A stretch of DNA of 64,000 nt from Allacma fusca (taxonomy: Eukaryota; Arthropoda; Collembola; Symphypleona; Sminthuridae). A program made the translations under genes and the position numbers. Positions 1 through 11,830 of the stretch are shown here, piece by piece. The stretch is from contig OX359247.1 of NCBI GenBank assembly GCA_947179485.1, positions 2,509,060 to 2,573,059 on the forward strand. Direction: 5' to 3'. The stretch's first letter is position 1. Every line of letters starts with the position of its first letter. Below the pieces are notes generated by a model. That model worked only from the letters and a program-made list of their open reading frames with translations. It was not told the origin of the DNA and made no database searches.

Positions 1-890
1 TATATACTGATGCTAGCTCATATGCTATAGGTGCTATTCTACACCAGTCTATGGATGGAAAGAAGTTACATCCCATCCATTATGCTTCTAGGAACCTCAC
101 CGAAGCGGAGAAGAAATTGGACGCTCGTGAACGAGAGGCTCTTGCTATTGTTTGGGGTTTGGAGATATTTAGGCAATATGTGTATGGCCGCCATATACAC
201 ATACGAACGGACCATCACAGCTTGTAGAACCTCCAAAGCATCAAGGATCCCCATAACCGAATTGCAAGATGGGCCATGATTTTAGCAGCCCAGCGACATA
301 CCATTGAATATGTCAAAGGTTCGAAAATGGCACATGTGGATTGCCTGTCTCGAGCCGTCATCCGCAGACTTCGGACAACTTTAGTCGACTCGACTGAAGA
401 GGAAATAGGTGCCGAAGACATGGTAATTAATGCTACAGCGGGTGGTAACATGCATTTATTCAAGACAAAGCAATATGAAGATGAGTTCCTCAGGAATATT
501 ATTGTGACTTTAAATAAGAGTGGTGATCATATTAGTGACCCGCCACACATTTTCGGTACTAATTATGCTTTAATACATGGACTACTTTATAGACTTGACA
601 AAGGTAATACTCCTAATCCGTGGAAATTAGTTATTCCTAAAGATATGCGTGCGACAATATTAAAACTTGTACATGAAAACCCTACAACAGGTCACGCTTC
701 AATTTATAAAACATATTCAGTTTTACACATGCGTTACTACTGGAAAAATATGTTCCGTGATGTACAAAAGTTCCTCATGTCTTGTGATTTATGCCAAATA
801 CATAATCCACGTAATGCGACAGCGGTGGGGCAACGTAAGGCTTTACCTCCGCCGGCACAAGCACTTTCCAGCAGGGTTGGTTTGGTTTAA
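1..890 (+). pseudogene. pol: gypsy pol fragment: RNase H and integrase zinc-binding domain
   Basis: The first 225 bases read as the start of an RNase H domain of the Ty3 type (a YTDAS opening with its catalytic Asp, then the typical EKKLDAREREALAIVWGL stretch). Near position 222-235 the reading frame shifts and continues in a second frame from about 232 to 871. That part carries the DCLSR end of RNase H and then an integrase HHCC zinc-binding domain, with two His eight residues apart (HENPTTGH) and a CDLC pair about 36 residues later. The last five codons (872-890) are not pol; they come from the inserted element. With a frameshift and an insertion the copy cannot be functional. Confidence 0.8.
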
Positions 891-1414
891 ACCAAATGAT
901 TTAAACCATGGTTTAAACCATGGTTTAAACCAAACGGTTTTTTTTATAAAAACGAATGGTTTAAACCAAACACCTAAAATTTTATTGATTTCAATTCAAA
1001 ATGCTTTTATTTCGTCGTGCACAGAACTTGTGCAGTTACTGTGATATTGTATGGTTAAACTTTAGTAAAGTAAATAATACTATTAGCCTTTAGTCTTGTA
1101 CATTTAGAAATTCGGAATCGTTTGTAAAATGAAAAATGCCAAACTTTATGCTGGAAAGTTATCGTTACAATTATATCTAAATTATTAAATATGTAATGCT
1201 AAGTGATACTTACTGAGTTTGGGAAATACGTAAATTTTTTCAAATTCATATGTTTTTGCATAATAATGAATGTTTTGGATTGAAAATTTGTTTAAACCAA
1301 AAAAACCTGGTTTAAACCAAAAAAACCTGGTTTAAACCAAAAAAACCCGGTTTAAACCAAAAAAACCTGGTTGTTTGGTTTTTTTGAAAAAAACCAAAAA
1401 AACCCCCAACCCTG
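872..1414. mobile_element. Non-autonomous hAT-like element D (GGTTTAAACC arms) inside gypsy pol
   Basis: Ends are CAGGGTTGG and CCAACCCTG, a perfect 9-bp terminal inverted repeat, flanked by an exact 8-bp duplication CTTTCCAG at 864-871 and 1415-1422. Both arms are built from the palindromic motif GGTTTAAACC with A-rich spacers: several copies at 880-970 and four at about 1290-1370. The middle is AT-rich with no long ORF. The 8-bp duplication and CAGGG start are hAT-superfamily hallmarks. Removing the element and one duplication (551 bp) puts the two halves of pol back into one frame, which confirms the ends. Confidence 0.9.
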
Positions 1415-1422
1415 CTTTCCAG

Positions 1423-2269
1423 AGTAGCTTTAGACTATATCGGCCCTCTTGATACGACAAGCCGAGGTAACAAGTATGCACTTGTTATGATGGACTATAC
1501 CACACGTTATGTTTTTGCTTTACCCAGCCGAACTGCAACAGCTAATGACTCAGTTAGACTCTTAAATAATGCAATAGTGTCGGTGCATCATTGTCCGCGT
1601 GAAATTGTCACGGACGGTGGTACTCATTTCACGGGTAAAGACTTTACTGACTATTTGAAATCTAACGGAATAAAACACATAGTTGTCATGCCAAATAGCC
1701 CACAATCTAACGTGTTAGCTGAACGTCAAATACGTACTTTAAAAAGTTTCATACGGAAATATATTGAAAAAGACTTTTCAAAATGGGATTTGTTATTACC
1801 CTTAGCAGTGCGTAGCCATAACTTCCATGTGAATCAAGGTACCAATTATTCCCCATATTACTTATTTCATGGTCATTATCCCATCACGAAGTTTGACTTA
1901 TTGACTCCAATATTATGTCCAGACAACACTAAATCTCCAGAGGAAATTCAACAAGATCTGTCGCTGGCGACGGATAAAGCTGTTGAATTCACTAAGACTC
2001 AACAAGAAAATCGTGATAAACTTTACAATGCTAATAAGACCGCGCATAATTATAAAGTTGGTGATTTAATTGTGTTGAAAATACAAGACGGACCAAAACT
2101 TGGGCCAAAATGGTCATCTCTATATAAAATAGTTAAAATCTTGTGTAATTCTTCATTTGAAGTAAAACCGCTAATTACAGCTCAAGTACAAAGAAATCGG
2201 CCCTTTCATGTCGAAAATATGAAACCTTATATTAGACCCGAACCTTGGTGCGTGTCATATGAGCCTTGA
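1423..2269 (+). pseudogene. pol: gypsy integrase core and C-terminal domain
   Basis: Pol resumes directly after the inserted element. The retroviral-type integrase core (rve, DDE) is recognisable: a first Asp in MMDYTTR near 1490, a second in VTDGGTHF near 1610, and the Glu in AERQIRTLK near 1725. After the core comes a GDLIVLKI segment followed by a degenerate GPY/F-like module (about 2060-2220), as in other Ty3/gypsy integrases. The frame ends in TGA at 2267-2269. This half is intact over more than 250 codons, so decay is modest. In a working element it would insert the cDNA into the host chromosome. It is part of the same gene as the fragment at 1-890. Confidence 0.85.
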
Positions 2270-2308
2270 TCTTTTCCCTCAGGAATTGACTTTAATGAAA
2301 ATGACAGT

Positions 2309-4915
2309 ATGTGGAATTGCCAAGGCTCTGTATTTCAAACTCCGTTTTACCAACCCAGAACTTATAATAATTCCAACAGGAATTTTACATATAGTGAATC
2401 ATTGAATTCCGATAGTAGTAGTGGTTCTTACTTTGATGGCACAAGAGGAAATAGCCTGATCAACTCTTTCCTTCCAAATCCAACATCGCATTCCACTAAT
2501 TCTACACATCACAGCCATACTGCTAATGAAAGGGCCCGTTCACACAGTATGCGTACTAGAAGTATGAATTCTGCTTCCTATTATTCCTCTAACATGAGTA
2601 GAAATGGTGAGCCTACTACTTCTCACCCGTACAGTCAAAATCATATTCGAAACCGACCCTCTTCATCAAGAATTGTGTCTAATTCAAATAATAATAATAA
2701 TCGTTAAAGTCAACGACATTTCACTCAGGAAAATAACTTAAGCATTATTCCAGAGGAGCATTTAACTCCTCATTTAATTCCCACGATGGAATTCCAGAGT
2801 AACTCTTGTGTACAAAGTGCTACTCATCAACCGGAATCGGTTCCCAGAGTAAATTCAGGCCCGTTCCGTAACACTCGTAGTAAGCGGACAATTACTGAAT
2901 TTAATTTATTACCCGCTACTAAAAGAATCAAAAGAGTTCTAAATCCTCTTGACACGGTCTCATCGTATGAAATAAGTTCTGCTGAACCAGTGCAAGAAGA
3001 GTTAAATAATATGAATCCAATTATAAATGTAACTTTGAATCTAAATCCGAACTCTAATATCATGAATGAATATTATGTCATTATTATGAGAATACTTTCC
3101 CTCAGGAAAATTCGAATTTAAATATGGATACTCAAAGTGAAACTGATATTATTGACACTGACTTTCCAAATAATGACTCACACGTTCATCTTGAATATAC
3201 TCCTACGTTTAACATGGCCAACATTACAAATGTGGTGAATGATAACAACTCCGCTACAACAGATATGTTCGGAAACTTTCAGCCGATTCCTGCTGAAGTC
3301 CGATCGTTAGAGACATTTTTTCCAGCTGAACTATTTTTTGGTACGGAATACCGTACTCAAACTTCAAATTCTTCGGATTCTCCTAATTCAAAAACTCCTT
3401 CAGTAAAATCTGTTAAAAGTGACATCACCGCCATTCATAACCCAGATTCCTCAAGATTTGAAAATACTATTACTAACGATGATGTTTTTGAGGATGATAA
3501 TCCTATGAACAATTATCTCAATGAATATCTTCAGCGGACTAGTTTGGGTAGACTGAGTATTTCAAATTCCATTCGGGAGTCTTTAAATAGCAATACCACA
3601 ACTCCCTCACCAAAATCTCAATCCCCACAGGAATTATTAATTTTCCCCTATACAAACACATTACAGGGGCAAAATGAGATTCCCTCAGTATCTACCGCTA
3701 CCCTTCCTACAGACATTCAAACTTATATTCTTGAACAAAATCATGAAACTCTTATATGTACTTTATCACTACTAGTTGAAACAGATGACACTTTAAATTC
3801 AGTTAATAAAGACCTCATTAACAACAGTGATATTCATTCAGTTCCTCAGGAACAATTAAATTATAAAGTGTGTGAATTATATTATTTTTCCAGACTTAAT
3901 CGTTCCAAAAATTCTTAAATCATTTGAGAAAAATAAAGACACACAAGATCCGACAGAATTCGCTATCTTGTATGCTTATAAGGAAACGTTTGAACTTCTC
4001 CAGACACTAATATATTTTCCCAAGTGGGAGAATAAGTTTGCAAAGTACGTGAGACGAGCGAGGAAAGTACGAACCGTCCTCGATCCACACCGTGTTGCCA
4101 CGCTGCAACTACACACGGCGTGTATCCCTGTACATGAAAGAGTAAGTGAGGAGAATACACATTTGTCAACAGGACGTGTCCCAGAGCCAGTCTCTCACTC
4201 ACTCACTCACTCATCTCCACACACAGCACAGGCAGCTAAGTCAGTGCTTCCGTTCATACATACACGAATACAAGCTCCTGTGACCATCAGGAAATCTCAA
4301 CGTCTTAGTGCTTTACAAAAAGAAATACCTTTAGTTAGTGCGAAATCTCCTCGAAAACGTAAACCTAAGAATACTTCAAAATTAAATACAGTTTTCCCTA
4401 AGGGATATCAAAGTTCCAATATACGCCTTACTGAAGTACAAACTTCAATAACAGACAAATTGGTAACACCTGCGAACTTTTCATCTCTTAAGGGTAAGGC
4501 TAAAACTTAAATAGATATTTTTGCATTGGAACCCGTAAAAAACATTACTAATTTCAACCCCAACATAGAGGATTCTCATCCTCCGGCTACTAAAATCCGC
4601 AAGCTAATAAAGCCTAAAACTATACGAACACAAAGTGTTCCAGACAATTTCACACATGACTTTCCATGAAAAACACATTCTCCACTAATTGCCCCCGTCC
4701 AATTAGCTCAGGAGATATTTGTTGACGCAAATGAGGCTATAAATATTGAACATATTCCTTCAGGAAATAAAAGACGATTATCAGCGTCGAGTGTATCTCA
4801 ACACTTATTCCAACAAGCTACGAGATTCAACCCCTCCGAGGTTCAATCTCGTCCCAAGCGCTTAGTCGCTAAAAAAGTAAAGTCGCCTCCGTCATTTTCC
4901 TATAAAGATTAAGAT
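2309..4915 (+). pseudogene. Ser/Asn-rich open tail downstream of gypsy pol
   Basis: Downstream of the integrase is about 2.6 kb of mostly open sequence: 2309-2707, 2786-3121, 3124-3918 and 3872-4510, with traces to about 4913. All but the third piece lie in the pol frame, so this may once have been a pol extension or a separate ORF3. The predicted protein is rich in Ser, Asn, Thr and Pro and has scattered basic clusters (NTRSKR, IRKSQR, SPRKRK, RPKR) but no signal peptide, membrane segment or furin-then-fusion-peptide arrangement that would point to an envelope gene. I do not recognise the family. The stops may be real decay or may hide short introns. Confidence 0.45.
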
Positions 4916-5081
4916 GCTAAAGTTCAGCGTGGTCTTCGCCATTTTTTAGTGACCCAAGCCAACTTTCAGTTCATTTGTGTATTACAGTGATTGACTTATT
5001 TAATTTCCATAAAAATTATTAACATTGTTCCTCAGGAATAAATTATCAGTGAACTTCTGGTTTTATAACTCAAATGTACAG

Positions 5082-6062
5082 TATAGCTCCTCACGGGTCG
5101 AGTAGTTATCCATACCGTACTCGTACTTGGAACCGTACTCGAATTGTCGGGTCAAATTCCCCCTTGACCCGGAATTGTGTCTTCAAGTACGAGTAAAAAA
5201 TTCTGTACTCGGAGTACGGTATAATATTTCTTAACTTTTTACCGAACTTGGACCGTACTTACGAGTATAAAACGTTTATACCGACCGACCCGTACTTGAA
5301 CTCGTACTCGAACCGTACTCGAGTATCAAGTACACCGAAAAAAAATTTTTTAGACACTATTTTTTGTTAAAGAGAGATTGCCATAGAAAACAAATAGTAG
5401 ATTTCACTAACAAGAATTTTTAACTGCAACTTACGAACAGTGTTTGCAATGAAAAATTTCTCCACTGAGATTAAAATGCCGACGAACAATAGATCAAGAT
5501 TTGATTCTGCCAGTCATATCGACTGGATTCTCTTCAGTCAGGTCAATCTCATTCTAATCTCCATTAATTTCGCCCTATTCTCCTGTTCCATTATATTTTA
5601 CGGCGATAGGTAAATACTTACAATTAGTAACTACAGTAGTAATCAATTCGGAGCTGGAACAATAACTTACGCTGTAGGTGTAACGTTTCATGCTATTCGT
5701 AGTCATTTTGAATTTAACCGCTTTTCCTTTTTTGCTTCGGAAAAACAACTTTTTTGTAATATAGGAAATATGAATGTGGACTTTGTGCTGGAGGAAATTA
5801 CTCGAGTATCAAATGTAAATCCAAGTACGGGTTCAAGTACTTTTGATTTTATGTCCCGAACTCGTACTCGTGCTTTGGTTCAAGTACTTTGAACGTACTC
5901 GTACTCGCTCTGATACTCGTTAGAAATATACTCAAGTTCGAGTACGAAAACGGATACTCGCCCGACGAGTACAAGTACCAATTTAAGTTGATACCGTACT
6001 CGACCCGTACTCGTACTCGAACTCGAAACTCGAGTATCTACTCGTACTCGTGAGGAGCTATA
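5082..6062. mobile_element. Non-autonomous hAT-like element B, copy 1 (TACTCG arms)
   Basis: Perfect 14-bp terminal inverted repeats (TATAGCTCCTCACG at the left, its complement at the right) and an exact 8-bp duplication ATGTACAG (5074-5081, 6063-6070). The outer 250 bp on each side are packed with TACTCG-type repeats and variants (TACTTG, GAACTCG), running on the same strand in both arms. The central 500 bp are AT-rich with no convincing ORF. A second, shorter copy sits at 18137-18781. Confidence 0.9.
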
Positions 6063-6070
6063 ATGTACAG

Positions 6071-6471
6071 TGCAAAATATATATATATATATGAATCCAT
6101 ATAATACTACCCAAACTATTGTTATTGTTGCAGACTTTTGTGTCATTGGGTAACTTAATATGGTACATTGTGGATTTCCAAGGAATTCAAAATTATTTGA
6201 GAAATTGACCACTTCGTAAGTAACTATAACACTTCAAATACAACGGTCGAATTCGACGATGTGCTCAGTTTTAGTACCCTGAAAGTAAATGGACTTAACA
6301 TCAACCAAGTTCGATTTCTATTGTGCCAAGAAAATAACATTAACTGATTTTCATTACATATTTGATCTTATATATATATGTACAACATACAATACAAGTG
6401 TCCTATAGGAAATTTCAATGCAATGATCATGTTTATTTATCATCTCTTTTTATTGATCCCCTAGTATCAGT
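6071..6471. other. Unassigned AT-rich stretch
   Basis: It contains a short (TA)n run near 6081-6095 and another near 6371-6382. I see no gene. It may be the 3' flank of the retrotransposon displaced by element B. Confidence 0.3.
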
Positions 6472-6675
6472 ATGGATGCGAAATATTCCGTAGATGTTTT
6501 CACTCTTAGACACGAAGCAGTCCTGGCAATCTGATCCATGGAGTACTTGTTCGAACATGAAAAAGATGCCCTGGAACTGGATAGAGTAATTGACACTCTC
6601 CAGCGTTACAGCATTATGAAGTTTCCTCAGGAACTAAGAGAAGACCCAGGGACTACCATCTTCAGACATCACTAG
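6472..6675 (+). pseudogene. 68-codon reading frame broken by one TGA, unknown
   Basis: A frame opens with ATG at 6472 and reads with an unbiased, protein-like composition to TAG at 6673-6675, interrupted only by TGA at codon 21 (6532-6534). The part after the stop is charged and amphipathic (EHEKDALELDRVIDTL). I do not recognise it. It could be a coding exon fragment of a host or transposon gene; chance is also possible at this length. Confidence 0.25.
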
Positions 6676-8523
6676 TGCTCTCATGATTACATTTCATTAA
6701 TGTATATTCAATTGATTTCTACAAAATTTATATTGTATTTGGTTGACAATGTATCATTATAATTATCATTTCAGTTCTATTTTTGTTTTTGGTTTTGGTT
6801 TTTGCTGGTACTCAATATTGTTTCAAATTGAGACCATCACAATGGTTTAAATGATTTAACACTTATGTTTGTATTAATTTAATATCAATAATTACCTACA
6901 TATCACCTATTGTACAAATGAATCTAAGCGTTTCAAATTTTGAGGTCAAAATTTTTAATTAATCAAACTGCACATAAAAGTTTACCCCAGATTATTCAAC
7001 GCATCATACACTCGTGCCACTTAGGCAGTACCCCTCATTTAAGTGCTCTTAGGGGAGTTTGTGAAAGGGCTCTCCGCATCTCGGTACTACATCCCATATA
7101 AAGGTTCAGGATGTTTAGGATTAGGTGAAATCATAATCATTTTAATAAGACATTTAATCACCCAAAATTCCAACCTTTCAATACGTGATTTTCTTGAACT
7201 TGTTTGTTGCGTAAATCGGTCAAACGACTTGATTTATACATTGGGCGCGGCCCAAGCCACTAGTACAGGTACTGGGCGGTTGCAACGAGGACGTTACTAG
7301 ACCTGTCCACCTGTTCCAGAAGACGGTTTAGAGATTTGTTACTAACCCCGCTGTAATATCGTACCGTCGATGTAGTCAACTTGAACTTCTCCTTACGTTT
7401 TGGTTAGTTCAATCGGAATTGCATAGGATTGCTGCACAAAAATATAATACGGTTGAAATAGTAGTGAAAACAAAATGTTATTATGACGTTCACAAAATTC
7501 GCAAAATAAATCATGTGGTCTTACGTTAAGGCAGGTTGCATTTGAAACCAACATGGTAGGGAATCATGGATGAGGTTCGACCTTTGAACTTGCAGAAACT
7601 GCGTTCTTGTAATTATGTTTACCTCGAAGAGCTAGTACTTCGTTTGCCGTCACGCAATTGTCTGCATTGTGGGTACGATTTTGGGGGTTTCATAACTATC
7701 GTGATGCGGAATTGTTTTCCGCGGTTAGGTATCCGTCCATCATCATTGTGGTTTTCAGCGTGAGGGTATGCGTTGAGGTTATAAACCACTTGACAGGTAA
7801 CGACCGAAAAAACAGGTGTTGTGGCCTAATCAGCGTATATGTTACCATTTTATTTCTATACTATAATTTATTATAATATGGTCCCTGCCATATTTAAATT
7901 CACCAAAGCGTCGCACCATATACAAATGACGCCAAAAACGTTTTTCCGCCCGTGGGGTCATGACCCCGTGGTGATCTGGGAAAATTATTTTTGAAGCTGA
8001 TGGAAAGTATATAGCTTCCAGAGGCTAAGTGACGTAAAAAATGTTGCTTTGGCATATTTTAAAACTATTAGTGTGATCCAGGCCCATTAACAGGTAAAAT
8101 ATGAATTTTGTAAATATGTTTAAAAATTATTTAAACAATTTAGGCAGGACAGAAACATAAACATATTCTACAAAAAACGTTATATGTAGTTATTCGACCT
8201 AAACACGGTCGGAAAAAAATGTACGTTCATGCTTACCCTAATTATGGGATACCTCCTGAGTTGTTCAACTTTGGATGGAGAAACCGCCAGCCCCCGCCTA
8301 GTTGACTCCGCCTAACGATGTTCCTCAAAATTGATCAGCAGGTACAAATAATTGTAGTCTAAACGATTTTGAACAAAAATCTGGGAATTTCATTCGTGGT
8401 CAGACCCATAATGCTGATAGTGCAAAGTGGAAACAACATTTTGCTTAAACAGAAAAAGACAGCAGAACGAAGTCACAGGTCATGCATGGTGGGTCATGGG
8501 TAAGCTCCATGCGATTAATTTTA
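6676..8523. other. Unassigned stretch, possible old repeat
   Basis: No supported gene. A TATA-like sequence (CATATAAAGG, near 7096) is followed by short open frames at 7043-7300 and 7566-7876 that match nothing I know. Parts are less AT-rich than the surroundings, which would suit an old LTR or transposon remnant, but I can define no ends. Confidence 0.3.
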
Positions 8524-8619
8524 CCAAAAAATGGCAAACGATGACCAATATAATATACATATAAACCATCAGCTCATAGGTTTATGTATATTATATTCGT
8601 CATCATTTGCCTTTTTTGG
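8524..8619. repeat. Near-perfect hairpin, arms of about 42 bp, 11-base loop
   Basis: 8524-8567 and 8579-8619 are reverse complements with only a few mismatches and bulges, separated by 8568-8578. Transcribed, it would fold into a stable stem of roughly 40 pairs. It could be a small palindromic MITE, a microRNA-like precursor or a remnant of a larger inverted repeat. Confidence 0.7.
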
Positions 8620-8762
8620 GCCTCTGGAGGACTCCCTCTAACATCAAGTTCATATTCTTGTCTTATCCTTGTACTAAACTCATTTTGCTTGAATTTCAAT
8701 CCCCCTTTTGTAGTCAGTCGGTTACACACATCATTAACACTTATAGAAATATTTTTTATCAC

Positions 8763-9146
8763 ATGACCTCTTAAGGAATTTGATACGCGGTAGGCATTTA
8801 AGGAATTTGAAACACACGGAAACCACATGGAATTAATTACAGGGAAGACACTTATGGAATTAATTACAGGGAAGACACTTATGGAATTAATTACAGGAAG
8901 ACACATGAAATTAATTACAGGAAGACACATGAAATTAATTACAGGAAGACACTTATGGACAAAAGAGGGAGGTCACTTATGGACTTAATACAAGGAGGTC
9001 ACTTATGGTATTAACTACGCGGAAGCCACCTAAGGAAATTATTACAGGGCGGCCACCTAAGTAACGGAATCATGGAGGCCACTTAAGTAACGAAATCAGG
9101 GAGGCCTCCTATGAAACTAAAACAGGGATGCCACTTTTGGATTTAA
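8763..9146. repeat. Minisatellite, about 15 units of 24-27 bp
   Basis: Units follow the pattern TGGAATTAATTACAGGGAAG plus ACACTTA, with centre units almost identical and flanking units progressively diverged (GGAGGTCACTTA, GGCCACCTAAG). The gradient from a homogeneous centre (about 8820-8950) to decayed edges is typical of tandem arrays that grow by unequal exchange. Confidence 0.85.
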
Positions 9147-9329
9147 CTTGCGCCCTCCTTTTTTAAATCCAAGCATATACAACACATTATTTTTTGTGCA
9201 GCCAACACCCAAGTCACCCGTAAAATTGGAATGACAAATTCAGACAACTATAATGATAGACCAAATTATTTACACATATTTAGTAGCCTTACACCAGTAG
9301 TTTTCGTACCAGAAGTCTCACTGTCGCCT

Positions 9330-9482
9330 CCAGAGCTTCTGCCGGGGACAGGGACGTCACGTCGGGACACTGGACGGACAGGGACGTCCCCGGGGACAAA
9401 ATAATTGTCCCCATGTCGTATTCGGGACGGGACGGTTACAAAATATAATTGTCCCCACTGTATTCGGGATGGGGACAAAATT
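9330..9482. repeat. GGGACA/GTCCCC-rich repeat patch
   Basis: A GC-rich island in AT-rich DNA made of GGGAC repeats in both orientations (GACAGGGACGTC, GGGGACAAAATAATTGTCCCC-like palindromes). It resembles the motif-array arms of the hAT-like elements elsewhere in the window, but I find no terminal repeats or target duplication. Confidence 0.5.
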
Positions 9483-10913
9483 TTATTGGAACAGTGAAAT
9501 CCTTGGATCTCGAAAGGATTGTAACAAAGGGAAGAATCAAAATATGTGTGAGAATCATAATATGCTGGCTATTTCCCTTGGGGTGTGTGCTCACATGGTT
9601 CTCAGCTCTTTTGGGCTGAGGATTTCGGAGCAATGGTTGCGAAAAGATTGCTTTCATAGATGAGTTATCAGGAATGCTAGTGTCGACGTTATTGTTCTGC
9701 CCATTTTTGACAATTGTCTATGCTCGGATCTATTGGATAGCTAGTCAGCCAAACCGAGATAATCCCAATGCGGTACACGTATGATAATTGCTTTACATTT
9801 ATCTATACTCAATTAAACAATACATTAAATACACACGTGATTGGTATTATAAATGTGATATTATTTAGATTCTAATGTACAATATTTTGATATTTGCTAA
9901 TTTTAGATCAACACGGAATGCTCTGTTTTTGTTCAAAAAAGAATAAAATAATGTACCATTTGATAATTTATAAATTGGCAATTATAGCTCGCACATTTCG
10001 ACATTTTGACAATTTGTGAAATATCAACCTCTGTAATAATATTTGAATGTTAGCTTCTTTGATAAAATGTTGCTTGCTGTTGTTTTCTTTTGCAATACTG
10101 AGCTACTACCATACGACTATGAATCAAAATGAAATTAATGACTTTCTTTGAACACGATACAGTATCTTATTTGAATACTGAATTTCATAAAACTGAAAGT
10201 ACAATAGGTTAAAGTTAGTAGGTAGCCAATAGAGACTATTAATGAAGTTGTCCCAAGTAAACATATAAATAAAAAATGAAAAATGCAGTTTAGAAAATTA
10301 ATAATATGCAATACTTTATTTACGCATTTCACTCATCTCAACTTATGTGAGCCTTTTCATTAAAGTCTAAGCTTTGAAGTTGGAAAGTGAGTTTTACTTA
10401 TTAAGTATATGGTTGGAAGTTGGAACAGCGAAACTTTACATGTAATACCCCAAAAAGGATTGCATTTAAGAAATAGTTTCGGACAATACGGAAGAATACC
10501 CAACAATTACAAGCATGCATTATCATAATTAATAATTCGTGAGCATTAATAAGGTAAATGATACTTAAATATTTATTGCTAAACTACGGGCTTATGGGTA
10601 TTCGTTCGTCCATCCAATACAGCGTGTAATAATAATAATAATAATATATAATCAAATATTATATCTGCTTGCTTCAACATCATATGTACGTATAAATATT
10701 TGTTTTTCCGAGAGATTTGAGAATTTGGCCGACGCAATATTGGAACACTCACGAGTTATGACTATTTCGAAATATTGGCAGTACTTCACACTTATAGAGA
10801 TTCAAACATTACTCGACAGTCGATAGTACTTGGAACATTTACCTTGAACAAAGGACTCGATTGTTGACAGTGTTTGGCACATTCAGTTTAAAAAACTCGA
10901 TTGCTGACAGTTT
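9483..10913. other. Unassigned AT-rich stretch
   Basis: No gene found. There is a short (AAT)n run at 10629-10645 and two related short phrases (CTCGATTG..GACAG) near 10860 and 10895, just before the Helitron remnant. Confidence 0.3.
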
Positions 10914-11100
10914 GTGGCACTAAATGATTTTGACAAGGGAACGATTATAAAACGAATAGAACGCTACGCAAATCAATCAGATGAAGAAACGAATTTAGAA
11001 AAACAAAGGGTGCAAGCTTTGAGGCATAAAAACAAACTTTTAGTTAATCAACAACGATGGAAAATCCTTTCTGGAAACAGGGGATTAATTAATGAACAAC

Positions 11101-11830
11101 TAGGGTTGCAAAAATGAAAATGCCCTGGGTTTTATGTTTGCCCAACTCAAAATGCCAAAAACGCCGAAAATGCCATGATAATGCCTTACTTTGAAAATGC
11201 CCAGCATTTTGGGCAAAACATGAAAACATTGAACAACATATAGGCACTATGACCATTATTGATCCTCTAGCGTAAACCTGTGAGTTTGTGTGGCATATTC
11301 AAGCCGATCCAATCTAAAAAACTTATAATGTTGATTTTCCAAAAAGAAGCCCAGTTATCCTAATTCATTAGTTATTGTCGGTGGTTTAAAATATTTATTA
11401 AGAAATATTTCAAAATTCCTTAAACATTTTGCATTATTACTTTTAACAATTTTCATTTTTTTCACTATTTTTAGGAGTTCAAAATTTTGGAAAGCAGAAA
11501 TTGCTTTTTGCTGATGTCCAGTGTTTTGTGTTGCATCTTTACAATAATGTTTGCTAGCGAAGTCTTATAAGCGTACATCATCATGCATGCGAAAGAAAAC
11601 TTAATATTATAAAATGTAAAATAATGATTTTTTTAATACAATTCTGTACTTAAAAGATAATGTTTCACGATTTAGTATACACAATTAGTAGATAGATAAA
11701 GCTCATATCGATAAAATCGGGGTGGAAATGTCCAAAATGCTTGCCCTAGGCTGAATATGCCTGAAATCCCCAAAATGCCATAAAATGAAAATGCATAACA
11801 TGCCATGGCATTTTCAATTTTGCAACCCTG
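11101..11830. mobile_element. Non-autonomous hAT-like element E (AAATGCC arms)
   Basis: Terminal inverted repeats of about 22 bp start TAGGGTTGCAAA and end with TTTTGCAACCCTG, with an exact 8-bp duplication TGAACAAC (11093-11100, 11831-11838). The arms at 11115-11220 and 11730-11815 are arrays of AAATGCC and variants, mainly on the plus strand in both. The first base is T where the other end implies C. The centre is AT-rich and non-coding. Confidence 0.9.

Larger units (their letters stand above)
1..5035 (+). mobile_element. Ty3/gypsy-type retrotransposon, 3' part, decayed and interrupted
   Basis: The window opens inside the pol gene of an LTR retrotransposon. In order one sees RNase H (about 1-360), the integrase zinc-binding region (about 640-820), an inserted hAT-like element (872-1414), the integrase catalytic core and C-terminal region (about 1423-2269), then a long Ser/Asn/Thr-rich tail (2309-4915) read mostly in the same frame as pol but broken by stops. 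Reverse transcriptase, protease and gag would lie upstream of the window. I cannot delimit a 3' LTR; the end at 5035 is approximate and the element could extend past the hAT insertion at 5082. The RNase H-integrase order and the HHCC and DDE signatures support Ty3/gypsy rather than copia, where integrase precedes RT. Confidence 0.85.

Noticed and set aside
2309-4510. An envelope-type gene after gypsy pol
   Set aside because: No signal peptide, membrane segment or fusion-type motif in any piece; composition is low-complexity.
7043-7876. Possible retrotransposon LTR or gag from a TATA-like box and short frames
   Set aside because: No terminal TG...CA pair, primer-binding site or protein motif that I can support.
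8763-9146. CRISPR array
   Set aside because: Units are contiguous and diverging with no unique spacers, and the DNA is eukaryotic.
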